64,000 nt of DNA from Eubacteriaceae bacterium (GTDB lineage Bacteria; Bacillota; Clostridia; Eubacteriales; Anaerofustaceae): assembly GCA_009782515.1 (NCBI GenBank), contig WRIY01000002.1, forward strand, positions 62,001-126,000, given 5' to 3'. Shown here piece by piece: positions 54,462 to 63,800 of the stretch (position 1 is the stretch's first letter; each line of letters starts with the position of its first letter). The notes under the pieces are model-generated. The model had not been told where the DNA came from. It saw nothing but the letters and a program-made list of their open reading frames with translations, and ran no database searches. The position numbers and the translations under genes are program-made.

Positions 54462-55159
54462 GTTATGAGCTAAAAGAGCGCATTTTGTGCCTTGACCTGG
54501 GTGGAGCGCGCATAGGGGCTGCTGTAAGCGATCCCTTCGGAATTACAGCGCAAGCTGTTGCCACGATTCAGGCGAAGCCTCACTATATTGATGAGATCGG
54601 CAAGCTGCTCGAAAAATACAGCGCTACAAAGATTGTTATTGGCTATCCAATAGAGACATCCGGCAAGGAAGGCAAGCAAGCGAAGTCTGTCAAAAGCAAA
54701 GCAGAGGCGATTTCAAAGCAGCTAAACTGTGAAGTGGAATTATTCGATGAGCGCTTTTCCACAAAGCAAGCCCAAAGGATAATGCAATCTGGCAATGTCT
54801 CGGAAAGAGACCAAAAAAATGTTATCGATATGCTCTCAGCTCAGGTAATACTGCAGAGTTACCTGGAAATGAGAAGCGTTAAAAATAAAAGAAATGAAAG
54901 AATAATTAAGGGGGTTGTAAAGCTAATGGATGACAATAAAATTGTACTGATAGGCGAAAACAACGAAGAAATAGAATTTATGGTGGATGACGAGTTTGAA
55001 TTTGAAGGCGCTAAGTACCTTGTGCTTTGCGAAGACGAGGAAAGTGAAGACGCCCTTCTGTTTAGGCTGGACGAGGGCGATGACGGAGAGATGCTTCTCG
55101 TCGAAGTTTCAGATGATGTCGAATTTGACAAGGTGAGCAAGTATTACTTTGAAAACTAA
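54458..55159 (+). CDS. ruvX: RuvX (YqgF) fused to a DUF1292/YrzB domain
   Basis: 233 residues. Residues 1-~140 are the RNase H-like YqgF domain (CLDLGGARIGAAVSDPFG, GYPIETSG, DERFSTKQA, DMLSAQVILQSYL). Residues ~157-233 are YrzB-like (IVLIGENNEEIEFMVDDEFE, KYLVLCEDEE, an acidic end). In other Firmicutes these are separate adjacent genes. The frame is open across the junction, but AAGGGGG at 54908-54914 lies 11 bases before an internal ATG (54926), so a separate 77-residue YrzB may also be made. RuvX acts in 16S rRNA 5' processing. Confidence 0.9.
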   Translation: MSYELKERILCLDLGGARIGAAVSDPFGITAQAVATIQAKPHYIDEIGKLLEKYSATKIVIGYPIETSGKEGKQAKSVKSKAEAISKQLNCEVELFDERFSTKQAQRIMQSGNVSERDQKNVIDMLSAQVILQSYLEMRSVKNKRNERIIKGVVKLMDDNKIVLIGENNEEIEFMVDDEFEFEGAKYLVLCEDEESEDALLFRLDEGDDGEMLLVEVSDDVEFDKVSKYYFEN

Positions 55160-56954
55160 GGCAACAGGCGCCACTGCATCAACGCAGAAAAATACCAAAA
55201 CCGCTCCAGCAACCCAAAACACAAAAACGAAACAGGCCAATGAGCAAAACAAGAGCAAAAAGAAAGCAAGCGATCAGAAGAATTTCAGGGTAATAGCTCT
55301 TGGCGGCCTTGAAGAAATAGGCAAAAACTGCACAGTCATTGAATGCGAAGACGATATGATTATCCTAGACTGTGGAATAAAATTTCCTGACATAGATATG
55401 TTTGGCGTTGACTTGGTAATGCCGGACTTCACATATCTGGAAGGCAAGGAAAACCGCATAAGGGGGCTGTTCATAACACATGGCCACGAGGACCATATAG
55501 GCGGTATACCCTATTTTCTGCAAAAATTTCCAAAAGTTCCGGTCTATGGAACTAAGCTAACTATAGGGCTTATTCGAAGAAGGCTTACTGAGCATAACCT
55601 TGACAAGAAGGCCAACCTGAATGTTGTAGGCTACCATTCCACAATAAACGTAAAAGGGTTCAGTGTGGAATTTGTCGTGACAAACCATTCGATTGCTGAC
55701 AGTGCAGCTTTTTATATTCGCTGCAAAGGCGGGAGCATTTTTCTCACTGGCGACTTCAAATTCGACCTTACGCCCATTGACGGCCATGTCGTAGACCTGC
55801 CAAGGATAGCTGAGATTGGAAAAGAAGGCGTCGACCTGCTCATCTGCGACAGCACCAATGCTGCAAAAAAGGGTTACAGCCTTTCTGAAAAGGTAGTAGG
55901 CGAAGAGTTTGCAAACCTTTTCGCCAACATCAAAAAGCGAATAGTCATAGCAACATTCTCTACAAGCATTCATAGAATTCAACAGATATTTGATACTGCC
56001 CGGGCACACCGCCGAAAGGTTGTAGTGAGCGGCAGAAGCATGACGAATGTAATATCTGTAGCCAAGGAGCTAAGGTATTTAAAGTTTAAGGACAGCATTC
56101 TGGTGGATATAAAGGATCTGCCAAAATACCAGCCGGAACAGATAGTGCTAATAACAACAGGCTCGCAAGGAGAGCCTATGAGCGCTCTTTCAAGAATGGC
56201 GTACGGCGAGCACAGGCAGCTGACGATAAATGAAGATGACTTTGTCATCATATCGGCTTCTCCGATTCCTGGAAATGAAAAGGCTGTAGCTAACATTATA
56301 AGCGAGATAATGAAGCTTGGCGCAGAGGTTATATACCAGGGATCCGGAAACGTGCATGTCTCTGGCCATGGGTGCCAGGAAGAGATAAAGCTTCTGATTA
56401 CTCTTCTCAACCCGGCTTACTATATGCCTTGCCACGGTGAGTACAATATGCTGGCATCGAATGCAAAGCTTGCGGCAAGCCTTGGAAAAGAGGCAGAGCG
56501 CATTTTCATTCTGAAGAATGGCGATATACTTGAAGTCAGCAAAGAAAAATCTGCAGTGGTCGGCACAGCGCCGGCCGGAATAGTGCTCATTGACGGCTTA
56601 GGGGTTGGCGATGTTGGGAATGTTGTTTTGAAGGATAGGAAGCGGCTCAGCCAAGACGGCCTTCTGATTGTAGTTGCAGCCATAGATGAAACGGGCATAA
56701 TTAGCGGCCCTGACATTGTCTCGCGCGGCTTTGTGTATATGAAGGAGAGCGAAGCGCTCATGCGCGATGCGAAAGCGCTCTGCGAGAGAACAATTGCAAA
56801 CCACAGGCGAAACTACTCAGACTATAACTCCATCAAGAATGATGTAAAGTATGAGCTGGAAAAGTTCCTGTTTGACACAACAAAGAGAAAGCCTGTTATC
56901 TTGCCGATTCTTATGTACCCGTCAAAGACAGGCAACAAGGTGCGCGCTATATAG
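55149..56954 (+). CDS. rnj: Ribonuclease J
   Basis: 601 residues. Metallo-beta-lactamase/beta-CASP ribonuclease with THGHEDHIGG, the beta-CASP domain (TGSQGEPMSAL) and late motif HVSGHG. A Lys/Thr/Gln-rich tail of ~45 residues precedes the catalytic core. The only plausible start is TTG 55149, overlapping the ruvX-yrzB stop by 11 bp, so expression is coupled to it. 5'-3' exo- and endonuclease in RNA decay. Confidence 0.95.
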   Translation: MKTKATGATASTQKNTKTAPATQNTKTKQANEQNKSKKKASDQKNFRVIALGGLEEIGKNCTVIECEDDMIILDCGIKFPDIDMFGVDLVMPDFTYLEGKENRIRGLFITHGHEDHIGGIPYFLQKFPKVPVYGTKLTIGLIRRRLTEHNLDKKANLNVVGYHSTINVKGFSVEFVVTNHSIADSAAFYIRCKGGSIFLTGDFKFDLTPIDGHVVDLPRIAEIGKEGVDLLICDSTNAAKKGYSLSEKVVGEEFANLFANIKKRIVIATFSTSIHRIQQIFDTARAHRRKVVVSGRSMTNVISVAKELRYLKFKDSILVDIKDLPKYQPEQIVLITTGSQGEPMSALSRMAYGEHRQLTINEDDFVIISASPIPGNEKAVANIISEIMKLGAEVIYQGSGNVHVSGHGCQEEIKLLITLLNPAYYMPCHGEYNMLASNAKLAASLGKEAERIFILKNGDILEVSKEKSAVVGTAPAGIVLIDGLGVGDVGNVVLKDRKRLSQDGLLIVVAAIDETGIISGPDIVSRGFVYMKESEALMRDAKALCERTIANHRRNYSDYNSIKNDVKYELEKFLFDTTKRKPVILPILMYPSKTGNKVRAI

Positions 56955-57029
56955 GCAAATCCACGCTAACGCTATATAGCCTTGGAAAGAAAAGCATTTT
57001 GCATACAAAACTATATATGAAGGTTTCAA

Positions 57030-57407
57030 ATGAATGTTTACGATAAGCTAAACGAGCTTACAAGAGCGATAGCCCAATCAAGAGAATTTATTGAGTACAA
57101 AAATACAGCTGAGAAAGTGGATTCCAATGAGCTTCACTCTCAGATGCTTAAGAGTTTTGTCACTGCCCAGATGCAGCTGTCTACAGCCAACATGCTAGGG
57201 CAGGAGCCAACAGAAGAAATGATAGCCAGCTTCAATTCACTATATTCGACAATAGTCTCCATTAAAGATATAAATGATTTTTTGGCAGCGCAAGCATCAT
57301 TTTCGATCATAATGGAAGATATAAGCAAGGAAATATCAAAAGCTGCTACAATAGATGTAAGCTTTTTGAATATCCTCCCAGAGGGCAGCGAAGAGGAGCT
57401 AAGCTAG
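57030..57407 (+). CDS. YlbF/YmcA-family protein
   Basis: 125 residues. AIAQSREFIEYKNTAEKVD and the helical pattern up to FSIIMEDISKEIS are typical of the com_ylbF family, members of which form the Y complex with RNase Y. A weak AAGG precedes the ATG. Follows rnj, consistent with an RNA-decay link. Confidence 0.8.
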   Translation: MNVYDKLNELTRAIAQSREFIEYKNTAEKVDSNELHSQMLKSFVTAQMQLSTANMLGQEPTEEMIASFNSLYSTIVSIKDINDFLAAQASFSIIMEDISKEISKAATIDVSFLNILPEGSEEELS

Positions 57408-57450
57408 GCTGAAGTTTATTGGCCATTAAAAACTGTGTAACAGCAATTAA

Positions 57451-57483
57451 AGCGCCTACTAGAGATAACAGGCGCTTTTTATT
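57451..57483 (+). terminator. Intrinsic terminator after the ylbF-family gene
   Basis: AGCGCCT, a 12-base loop, AGGCGCT and a T-rich tail. Confidence 0.85.
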
Positions 57484-57511
57484 TTGTTCGCTATTGTTGG
57501 CAACTGCATTG

Positions 57512-57539
57512 TTGACTCTTTTATGCTCTTGCATATACT
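57512..57539 (+). promoter_or_regulatory. Promoter in an otherwise gene-less gap
   Basis: TTGACT, 16-bp spacer, TATACT. No plausible protein gene follows on this strand; a structured terminated segment does. Confidence 0.5.
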
Positions 57540-57545
57540 ATAAAG

Positions 57546-57618
57546 CATAGAAACGCTAAACCGCCCCTTGGCGCGTGCCTCCAAGTATACGGAGACAACA
57601 CATTGTCGGGGGCTTTTT
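57546..57618 (+). ncRNA. Candidate small RNA ending at an intrinsic terminator
   Basis: About 73 nt. GCCCC (57563-57567) can pair with GGGGC (57609-57613) around two hairpins, CTCC-8 nt-GGAG and GACAA-CACA-TTGTC, then five T. The two inner stems share a base, so fold details are uncertain. No known family recognised. The rest of the gap to 57888 shows no convincing gene. Confidence 0.4.
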
Positions 57619-57888
57619 ATATGGGAAGCATTACGGCTCAACAACAAAAACTGGCAATATTTGCAGAAAAAATACACAAGGCCCGGCTATATTGATCGCG
57701 CCAGCCTCGGCGTTTTAGTGCACATTTGCATGGCTGTGGCAACGGGCAGGGTTGCTTTAGGCATTCTAGATCATAGATCGCCTAACACAAAGCAAGCTGC
57801 AAACAGCTTTTGCATGATTTCTGACGGCAGGAATACGAATACACCCAAAGCCAATATATGGGTCAAGAATAGGCGCAAATTGCGGAGA

Positions 57889-59937
57889 TTAAGCTTTTGG
57901 AACTTGGCTTTTGCTGTTTTGCGCTGCTTGATGCTGTTTAGGCATCATCTTGAAAGTGCGTATGAGTTTTGCCGCGGCATTTGGGCTTTGCGCTCTTGCT
58001 TTGTCCGGCGCTGCTTTGCTTGCTGCCGGCATGCTTTTTTGTGCCTTTGGCCTTTTTTCTTGGCTTGGCTTTTCTTGCTTTCTTAGCGCCAGAGGCAAGC
58101 CGATAACCATAAACAGGCAAAAGAATGGCAGCCATCTGAGGCGTGCGCGGGTTGTGTTCATCATTGCCTGCATGTTTATTTCGTGAAAATCCTCTTCTCT
58201 GCGGGCGAGTGCATACAGGCTAAAGCTTGCGGTTTCGAATTGCACCTGGCCATTCTCTGCTTTTGCCTTTATATATTCCAAAGTGCCATTGAGCGCTTCA
58301 TGCGCGAGCACTATGTCGCCGTCTATTGACTTGTCTAAGTTTTTTAGGGTTACAGCTATCTTTTCGCCATCTAGGCTATATGGCTTTAAATCCAGAGTGT
58401 TGGTAAGCTCAATATTTAAAAGGCCAAGCAGCGAGCCTGACTGGGACTGAAATTTCTCCTTGATGCGATCTTTGGCGTCAGTTGCAGTTATTCTTACATA
58501 CCATGGCAGGCTGCTCGAATCAACAGCTGCACTGCTATTGTCATGGTTTGCTCTTTTGGCCTCGCTAATGCGCGTATCGAGCTGCCTTTGCGTTTCATCC
58601 GGCAGGCAGGCTGTTTCATTGTCTGTCAGCGACAGATACTTGGTATAAACGGTTCCAAAACTGTCAGCGTCTTCAGAGCCGGCTATGGGCTTTGTTGCGC
58701 TTATCCCGTCAAGCACTGCTTTCATGCTCTCTGTTGGCTTTATTTCTATCTTCCCGGGCACAAATTCGATTTCGTAGTTAGAGTTATACAGCTTTTCGCC
58801 TTCAATAATCTCATACACGCCAACCTTGCTTCCATTGTGCTTAAGCGTGCCTGCTATGTAGTCCCCTGGCAGTATGATCCCTTCGGTAACATCAAGATCA
58901 AGCTTTGGATCTTCAGTGCCAACCACTTTTTCTTTGTCAACAGCCTTTATCGTTATTTCCCGCTTGGAAACCCTAACGCTCGCCTCAAACACATAGTCGC
59001 TGTAGTTTTGCTCGTCCGGGGAAAACAGGCATATAAAAGAATTAGGCGATTCGCTGGCGTTGCCTACAGTCTGGTTAGGGTTTTCCCATCTATAGCCATC
59101 CTTAAGCTTAATGTCTGATAGCTTTTGCCCGTATATTGCGCTTAGCTCAGGATAGCTGTCGGTTGGAACAGCAGTTATCTTGTTCACAATCAAGGTTAAG
59201 GCATTGCTTTGGGTATATTGGTTTGTTCCATTTGCATCATAAATCGCCGCTACTATATGCTGGCCCGCGTTAAGCGCGCTGTATGTATGGCTGGCCCTGC
59301 CTTGCCCGTCCAATTCAATGCTTGAGGTTCTTTGCCCGTCCAGCATGAAGGCTATGCTTCCGCTTGCCGGCTGCCCGGAGACAGATACGGTGCATGTGAA
59401 CTTTGCTTTTTCTCCATATGCTATCCGCTCCGGCGTTTCAGACACAAGCTCGACAACAGTTTCTCCGCTGCCCAAAACCGCCTCAGCTATAACAGCCTCT
59501 ATCTCAGCGCTTGCTACAGCTGATGACTGAAAACGCAATGAATTCAGCCCTTCAAATAGCGTTATTTCGACTGCATTGCTTGCGCTGAATGCATTTGGGG
59601 ATTCTTCAAGGCTCAGTGTATGCGTGGGGTCTGCGTAGCCATTAAGGGCAGTTACGAAAGCGCCCACTATTGCCTGGCTTGATTTGCTTATTATGCTAAA
59701 GCGGTATATACCGGTTTTTGATACCCTGAGAGAGTACTCAAACCATGATCCCATTGAGGTTTGGCCTATATTCTTGCCGGCGAATTTTTTTATGTCTTCA
59801 GAAGATGATGAAAATGAGCCAGCGCTAATTCGGCTTGAGCCTGTGCTGGATATATATATCGGATCTGCAGCATACGCGCTGCCTGATGCCGCCAAAATGA
59901 TCATGGCAGCTAAAACGAGTGCAACATTATTTTTCAT
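57889..59937 (-). CDS. Secreted cell-surface protein with Ig-like and MBG-type domains
   Basis: About 682 residues. Signal peptide from the ATG at 59937 (KNNVALVLAAMIILAASGSAYA). Then a carbohydrate-binding-like first domain (to ~155), an Ig-like domain (~180-275), a repeat-type domain (~285-340), an MBG_2-like domain (REITIKAVDKEKVVG...YEIEFVPGKIEIKP), a ~200-residue region, one C-terminal transmembrane helix (LRWLPFFCLFMVIGLPLAL) and a basic tail. No LPxTG. Probably an adhesin or scaffold held in the membrane. The start is preceded by AAAG only, so the ATG is chosen from the signal peptide. Confidence 0.75.
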   Translation of the reverse strand: MKNNVALVLAAMIILAASGSAYAADPIYISSTGSSRISAGSFSSSSEDIKKFAGKNIGQTSMGSWFEYSLRVSKTGIYRFSIISKSSQAIVGAFVTALNGYADPTHTLSLEESPNAFSASNAVEITLFEGLNSLRFQSSAVASAEIEAVIAEAVLGSGETVVELVSETPERIAYGEKAKFTCTVSVSGQPASGSIAFMLDGQRTSSIELDGQGRASHTYSALNAGQHIVAAIYDANGTNQYTQSNALTLIVNKITAVPTDSYPELSAIYGQKLSDIKLKDGYRWENPNQTVGNASESPNSFICLFSPDEQNYSDYVFEASVRVSKREITIKAVDKEKVVGTEDPKLDLDVTEGIILPGDYIAGTLKHNGSKVGVYEIIEGEKLYNSNYEIEFVPGKIEIKPTESMKAVLDGISATKPIAGSEDADSFGTVYTKYLSLTDNETACLPDETQRQLDTRISEAKRANHDNSSAAVDSSSLPWYVRITATDAKDRIKEKFQSQSGSLLGLLNIELTNTLDLKPYSLDGEKIAVTLKNLDKSIDGDIVLAHEALNGTLEYIKAKAENGQVQFETASFSLYALARREEDFHEINMQAMMNTTRARLRWLPFFCLFMVIGLPLALRKQEKPSQEKRPKAQKSMPAASKAAPDKARAQSPNAAAKLIRTFKMMPKQHQAAQNSKSQVPKA

Positions 59938-59984
59938 TAAAACTTTATACCGCACGGATCGCACTGCCAAGATTCATAAAGAAC

Positions 59985-60105
59985 GCTGGCAGCCGAAAGG
60001 CTCCCTTTCTGTGGCTTTCGCCACGAATAAGCATTGCGCCCTGGTTTTGGCGCCTATATGTTATAAAAACTCGGTGGATTTGATTAATTGCCACCAATTT
60101 ATAAC
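59985..60105 (-). promoter_or_regulatory. Structured 5' leader of the surface-protein gene
   Basis: On the minus strand, in order: a long hairpin GTTATAAA.TTGGTGG/CCACCGA..TTTATAAC (60060-60105); GCGCC/GGCGC around AAAACCAG; GTGGC-GAAA-GCCAC with a GNRA tetraloop; GAAAGG/CCTTTC; and GGCTGCC. About 50 nt before the start. Some blocks recall the c-di-GMP-I (GEMM) class but the order and the P2 element do not fit, so no class is assigned. Confidence 0.4.
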
Positions 60106-60619
60106 AACATTAATATGTGCAGCCTAATTATACATTGCCGAATTTGTCATATGCAGCCATTAACGCCTTCTTAATCCATTTTTCATAACATTTTCGTTAT
60201 TTGGCAATAAATAGATGTAACTAACTTGTATTATTTAGTGCTATATCGCTATAGCCTAATAAAGCTGATGAAAAGCCCCAAAAAAAAGAAATAATGAACA
60301 GTGAATGTTCAGGTAATGCCAAACTTTTTGCCTGAATTCGCTATATTAAGTTAATAATTGTTATATTGCACAATATTTTCAAATTATTAGGGGCTTTATG
60401 CAATATTGCCTTATGCAATGCGCAAATTAGCTTTTCGATGCCTGCCAGCTTATTGGCGCTTACATGCGCTCAAAAATAAAACAGCTTTTCTATTTGCTGT
60501 GCTGCCAAACAGCCTTCGCAGCCAAAACCGCTTGATGCAAACAAAAGCAGCCAGGCACCCTGCAGCTTCCCATTTGTCGCTGGCCTAACATTACAAAATT
60601 CCTCTTCAGCAAATTCAGT
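60106..60619. other. AT-rich intergenic region between divergent genes
   Basis: No gene supported. Contains TATAAT on the minus strand near 60126-60131 without a good -35. Confidence 0.4.
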
Positions 60620-60649
60620 TTGACAAAAACAAGTCAAACATGCTATAAA
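60620..60649 (+). promoter_or_regulatory. Promoter of the riboswitch-like leader
   Basis: TTGACA (60620-60625), 18-bp spacer, TATAAA (60644-60649). Gives a ~200-nt leader before the next gene. Confidence 0.7.
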
Positions 60650-60659
60650 ATATATAATA

Positions 60660-60757
60660 ATCGTCTCCGATCTGCCATCCCTACAGCACAAGCCACGGGA
60701 TCAAGATGCTAGGGTAAACCTGGAAACGGGATTGCCTTCCATTGTGTAAAGGGGATT
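60660..60757 (+). promoter_or_regulatory. Candidate molybdenum-cofactor (Moco) riboswitch aptamer
   Basis: Contains CTCCGA near the 5' end and GGGTAAACCTGG followed by AA and TTGCCTTCC at the 3' end, the two best-conserved parts of the Moco RNA motif as I know it (CUCCGA...GGGAAACC.GGGAA...UUGCCUCC). ATCCC at 60678-60682 could pair with GGGAT at about 60697 or 60728, i.e. two alternative partners. Promoter upstream, terminator directly downstream and molybdopterin-type domains in the next protein agree with the call. Confidence 0.55.
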
Positions 60758-60767
60758 AGCCAAACAG

Positions 60768-60790
60768 CGCTTGTTTCAAGCGTTTTATTT
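60768..60790 (+). terminator. Intrinsic terminator in the leader (attenuator)
   Basis: CGCTTG-TTT-CAAGCG followed by TTTTATTT. It lies between the aptamer and the gene start (60857), as expected for a transcription-terminating riboswitch. Confidence 0.7.
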
Positions 60791-60856
60791 GTCGCCCTTT
60801 GCATTTGTTTACGAACAAATATAGGGTGTATTTTATTTGTTGCCATCAATAAAGGA

Positions 60857-63800
60857 GTGAGCAAAATTAAAAATAATAAATTACCCAGCCGGAAGTCGCT
60901 GATTATTGCTGCCACTGTGCTGATTGTGGCTATAGCAGTGTTTGTTATATTCCAAAAAGCGCCAGGCCGCATTCCGGATTTTGCGAATATAGATTTTTCG
61001 CTTAGCCCATACAAGCATATAACCAACGGCGGGATTAACACATCAGATAAGCTGCCCTACAATGTTGACGCCATTACCGGCGCAACTGTGACTGTTGAAG
61101 GGCCAGCTGTAGCATCCAGCGTGCCGCTTTCGATGCGCGAAATGGAAAACCGAAATGATGGCTTGTTTCGCGGCGTTTATAAAGACTCCAGCGGCGAGCG
61201 CATATACGAAGGCCTTGAGCTGTATTGCCTCTTAACCGGAATGGCTAACGGCGACAAAGGCATCATATTGACAGATAAAGCCAGCAAAGTTCTTCTTAAA
61301 AACAGCAGCCGGGAAACAATCGCAAGCATATCTATCGATGAGATTGCTTCAGCGCACAATAAAGGCAAGCCATACCTGCTCGCATACGGCGTTGGCACGC
61401 TTGACGAAAAGTTTGCCGCGCCTTTTGTCTTCGATGCCGCGAACCCGAATGAGCATTCTGAAGGCTATATCAGCGAGCTTGGCAACGCTGACGGGTGCTT
61501 AAAGCTCGTATACGGCATGAATGCTTCCGATGCAAAAAGAAATACTTTTACCAATGTAGCCTATATATACATATCTGAAGAAGAAGAGCCCGGCTTTAAG
61601 CATACAGGCGCTGGCAGCCATGAATACTCTACCAGCAAGTATACAGACTACATCATAACCTTTAGGGGCGAAGCGCTCGGCTGTGAAATGGATTTTACCG
61701 TACAGCAGTTGGAAAGCCATGCAAACTATTCAAGCGACGGCAAGCTTGTGCAAGGCGGGATGGGCTACTTGGATGAGTACAGCCTGGCTAACAACGCGTA
61801 TTGGTATGTAAACGAATATGAAGGCCTTGATCTTTACAAGCTTTTATTGTATCTGGGCATGAGCGATGCAGAAAGCATGGGGCTCGCTGCGTCTCGCACG
61901 ACTTTAGCCAGGTTTGTAGCAGATGACGGATTCTTTGCACCGGAGAGCTTTTCTGTTGATGCGCTTTCATATCCTGATACATTCGGATTTTATATTAAAA
62001 ATGCTATCGACCCAGGCGATGGCAGCTACGCCCCAACCAATGCCGACCTTGTGCGAACAGGGTATCCGGTGCTGATGGCATTCGGCGTGAACCGGTATCC
62101 GTATACCATTTCAAAACAGGATGCAGGCTACCTCTCAGGGCTTTCAAACGACGGGGGCCCAATGCGCATAGTATTCGGCAAAACCCAATACGGCCATCCA
62201 AACGGATCGAACCAAGTGAAATTCCTAAGGGATGTTATCATAGGAAAGGACGTGCTTTACAATACCCATAAATATTCCAGCGATACAGCGCACCAAGCGC
62301 TTGCCGGTGACAGCCTTGATATCACTGTCACAGGAGAAGACGGCGCCCTTATCATGAGAAGCACTATGTCGGTTGGAGATATTGAAGATTTAGTATACGC
62401 AGAGGGCGTAAGCGCCAAAGAGAGCAAGTCGGCTCGAATAAAAGATCATTACCAGCGAGAAACAGGCAGCGGGTATGCCAGCGAGATATACGAAGGCATC
62501 AACCTCGAATACTTTCTAATGGATGTTCTTGGCTTGCCTGGAACAAACGGAACAGTAACATTTTCTGGGGGAGGCAACGAAAAGGCAACAGTTAATCTAA
62601 GCGATCTGCTGCGAAGCGGATACAATACACAGCTTGGCAGGGACAGGATAACCCCTGTAATAGCTTTTGCCAAGAATGGCTCGCCAATGGTGTTTGGCGC
62701 TGATTCCGAGGGGTATAAAGATCAGCTTGCCCTAAAGCCCAGCTTGGAATCGGATCCTGGCCACTACATCGTCGAAAATAGCGGCGGCCCATTGGCTGTG
62801 TTCATTCCAAGCTCTGATCCAGAAAATTGCAACGCGATAAGCTGTTTGAACGTCACCTCGATCGATATAGAGCTCGTCCCCGACAGCTATGCCCACATCA
62901 ATGAGCCTTACAGCAATTATGCTCTCAGCACAGTGCGCTTTTACGGCGATGGGCTTTCCGGGGAGCAGAGCTTGTCGGTTAGGGAGCTTGAGAGCCGACA
63001 AAGAAAAGCGAAAACGCTGGATTTCTGTTTGCCAGGCGATGGCGGGAAAGCTGTTGAGCAGCGCTATCGCGGTTTGCCTATATATGAGCTGTTTATCGAA
63101 ATGGGAATCAAAAGCAACGCAGGGGATGTAATATTTTATGATTCCAGCGGCAACAGCTTCCGATTTTCCTTGTCAGCATTGAAAAAGAATAATTATATTA
63201 ACCAATTATCACCGCACAAAGAGGCTTTAACTGCGATGCTGGCTTACGGCAAAGGGCAGGCCGGTGATAATCCGATGGAGGGCGCCCCGCTTGTGCCATC
63301 TGTAGACAGCAACGGATATGATGCAAAGCGCCAAAATGGCGCAGGGCCGCTCAAACTCATAATTCCTGGTGAAACTGCGGACGCTGCGGCAATCGTTGAT
63401 GACATTGCAGCAGTTGAAGTGACCGCGAATGAGATCGAATTGTGGGGCCATCGCATGAGCGATATCTATAAGGATTTTCTTGATTACAGGCTAACGCTCA
63501 CAGTTATAAATGATGACAGCGAATGGAGCCATGATTTCACGCTCGGGCAGCTTGAGGAAATGGCTGATCTGATCGTGCGGGACAAATATGCTGTACTGGA
63601 TATTGGCGAGTGTGAGGGAATTGATATCTGGAAGTTCATAAAGCGCTTTGCCGGAAGCGTTCCGGGCATCGAAAACCCTGTTTCGATTACTGTTTATGCT
63701 GCTGATGGCTATAAGAATGACCTTTTAAGCGTCTTTTACTTGGACGGCTTTGAATATGGCGTCGACGATGGCAGCGGCGACAAAAAACCGCTTTTGCTTG

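Noticed and set aside
57568-58086. 172-codon plus-strand ORF
   Set aside because: Its 3' half is antisense to the surface-protein gene, its start lies inside the candidate small RNA and no Shine-Dalgarno is present.
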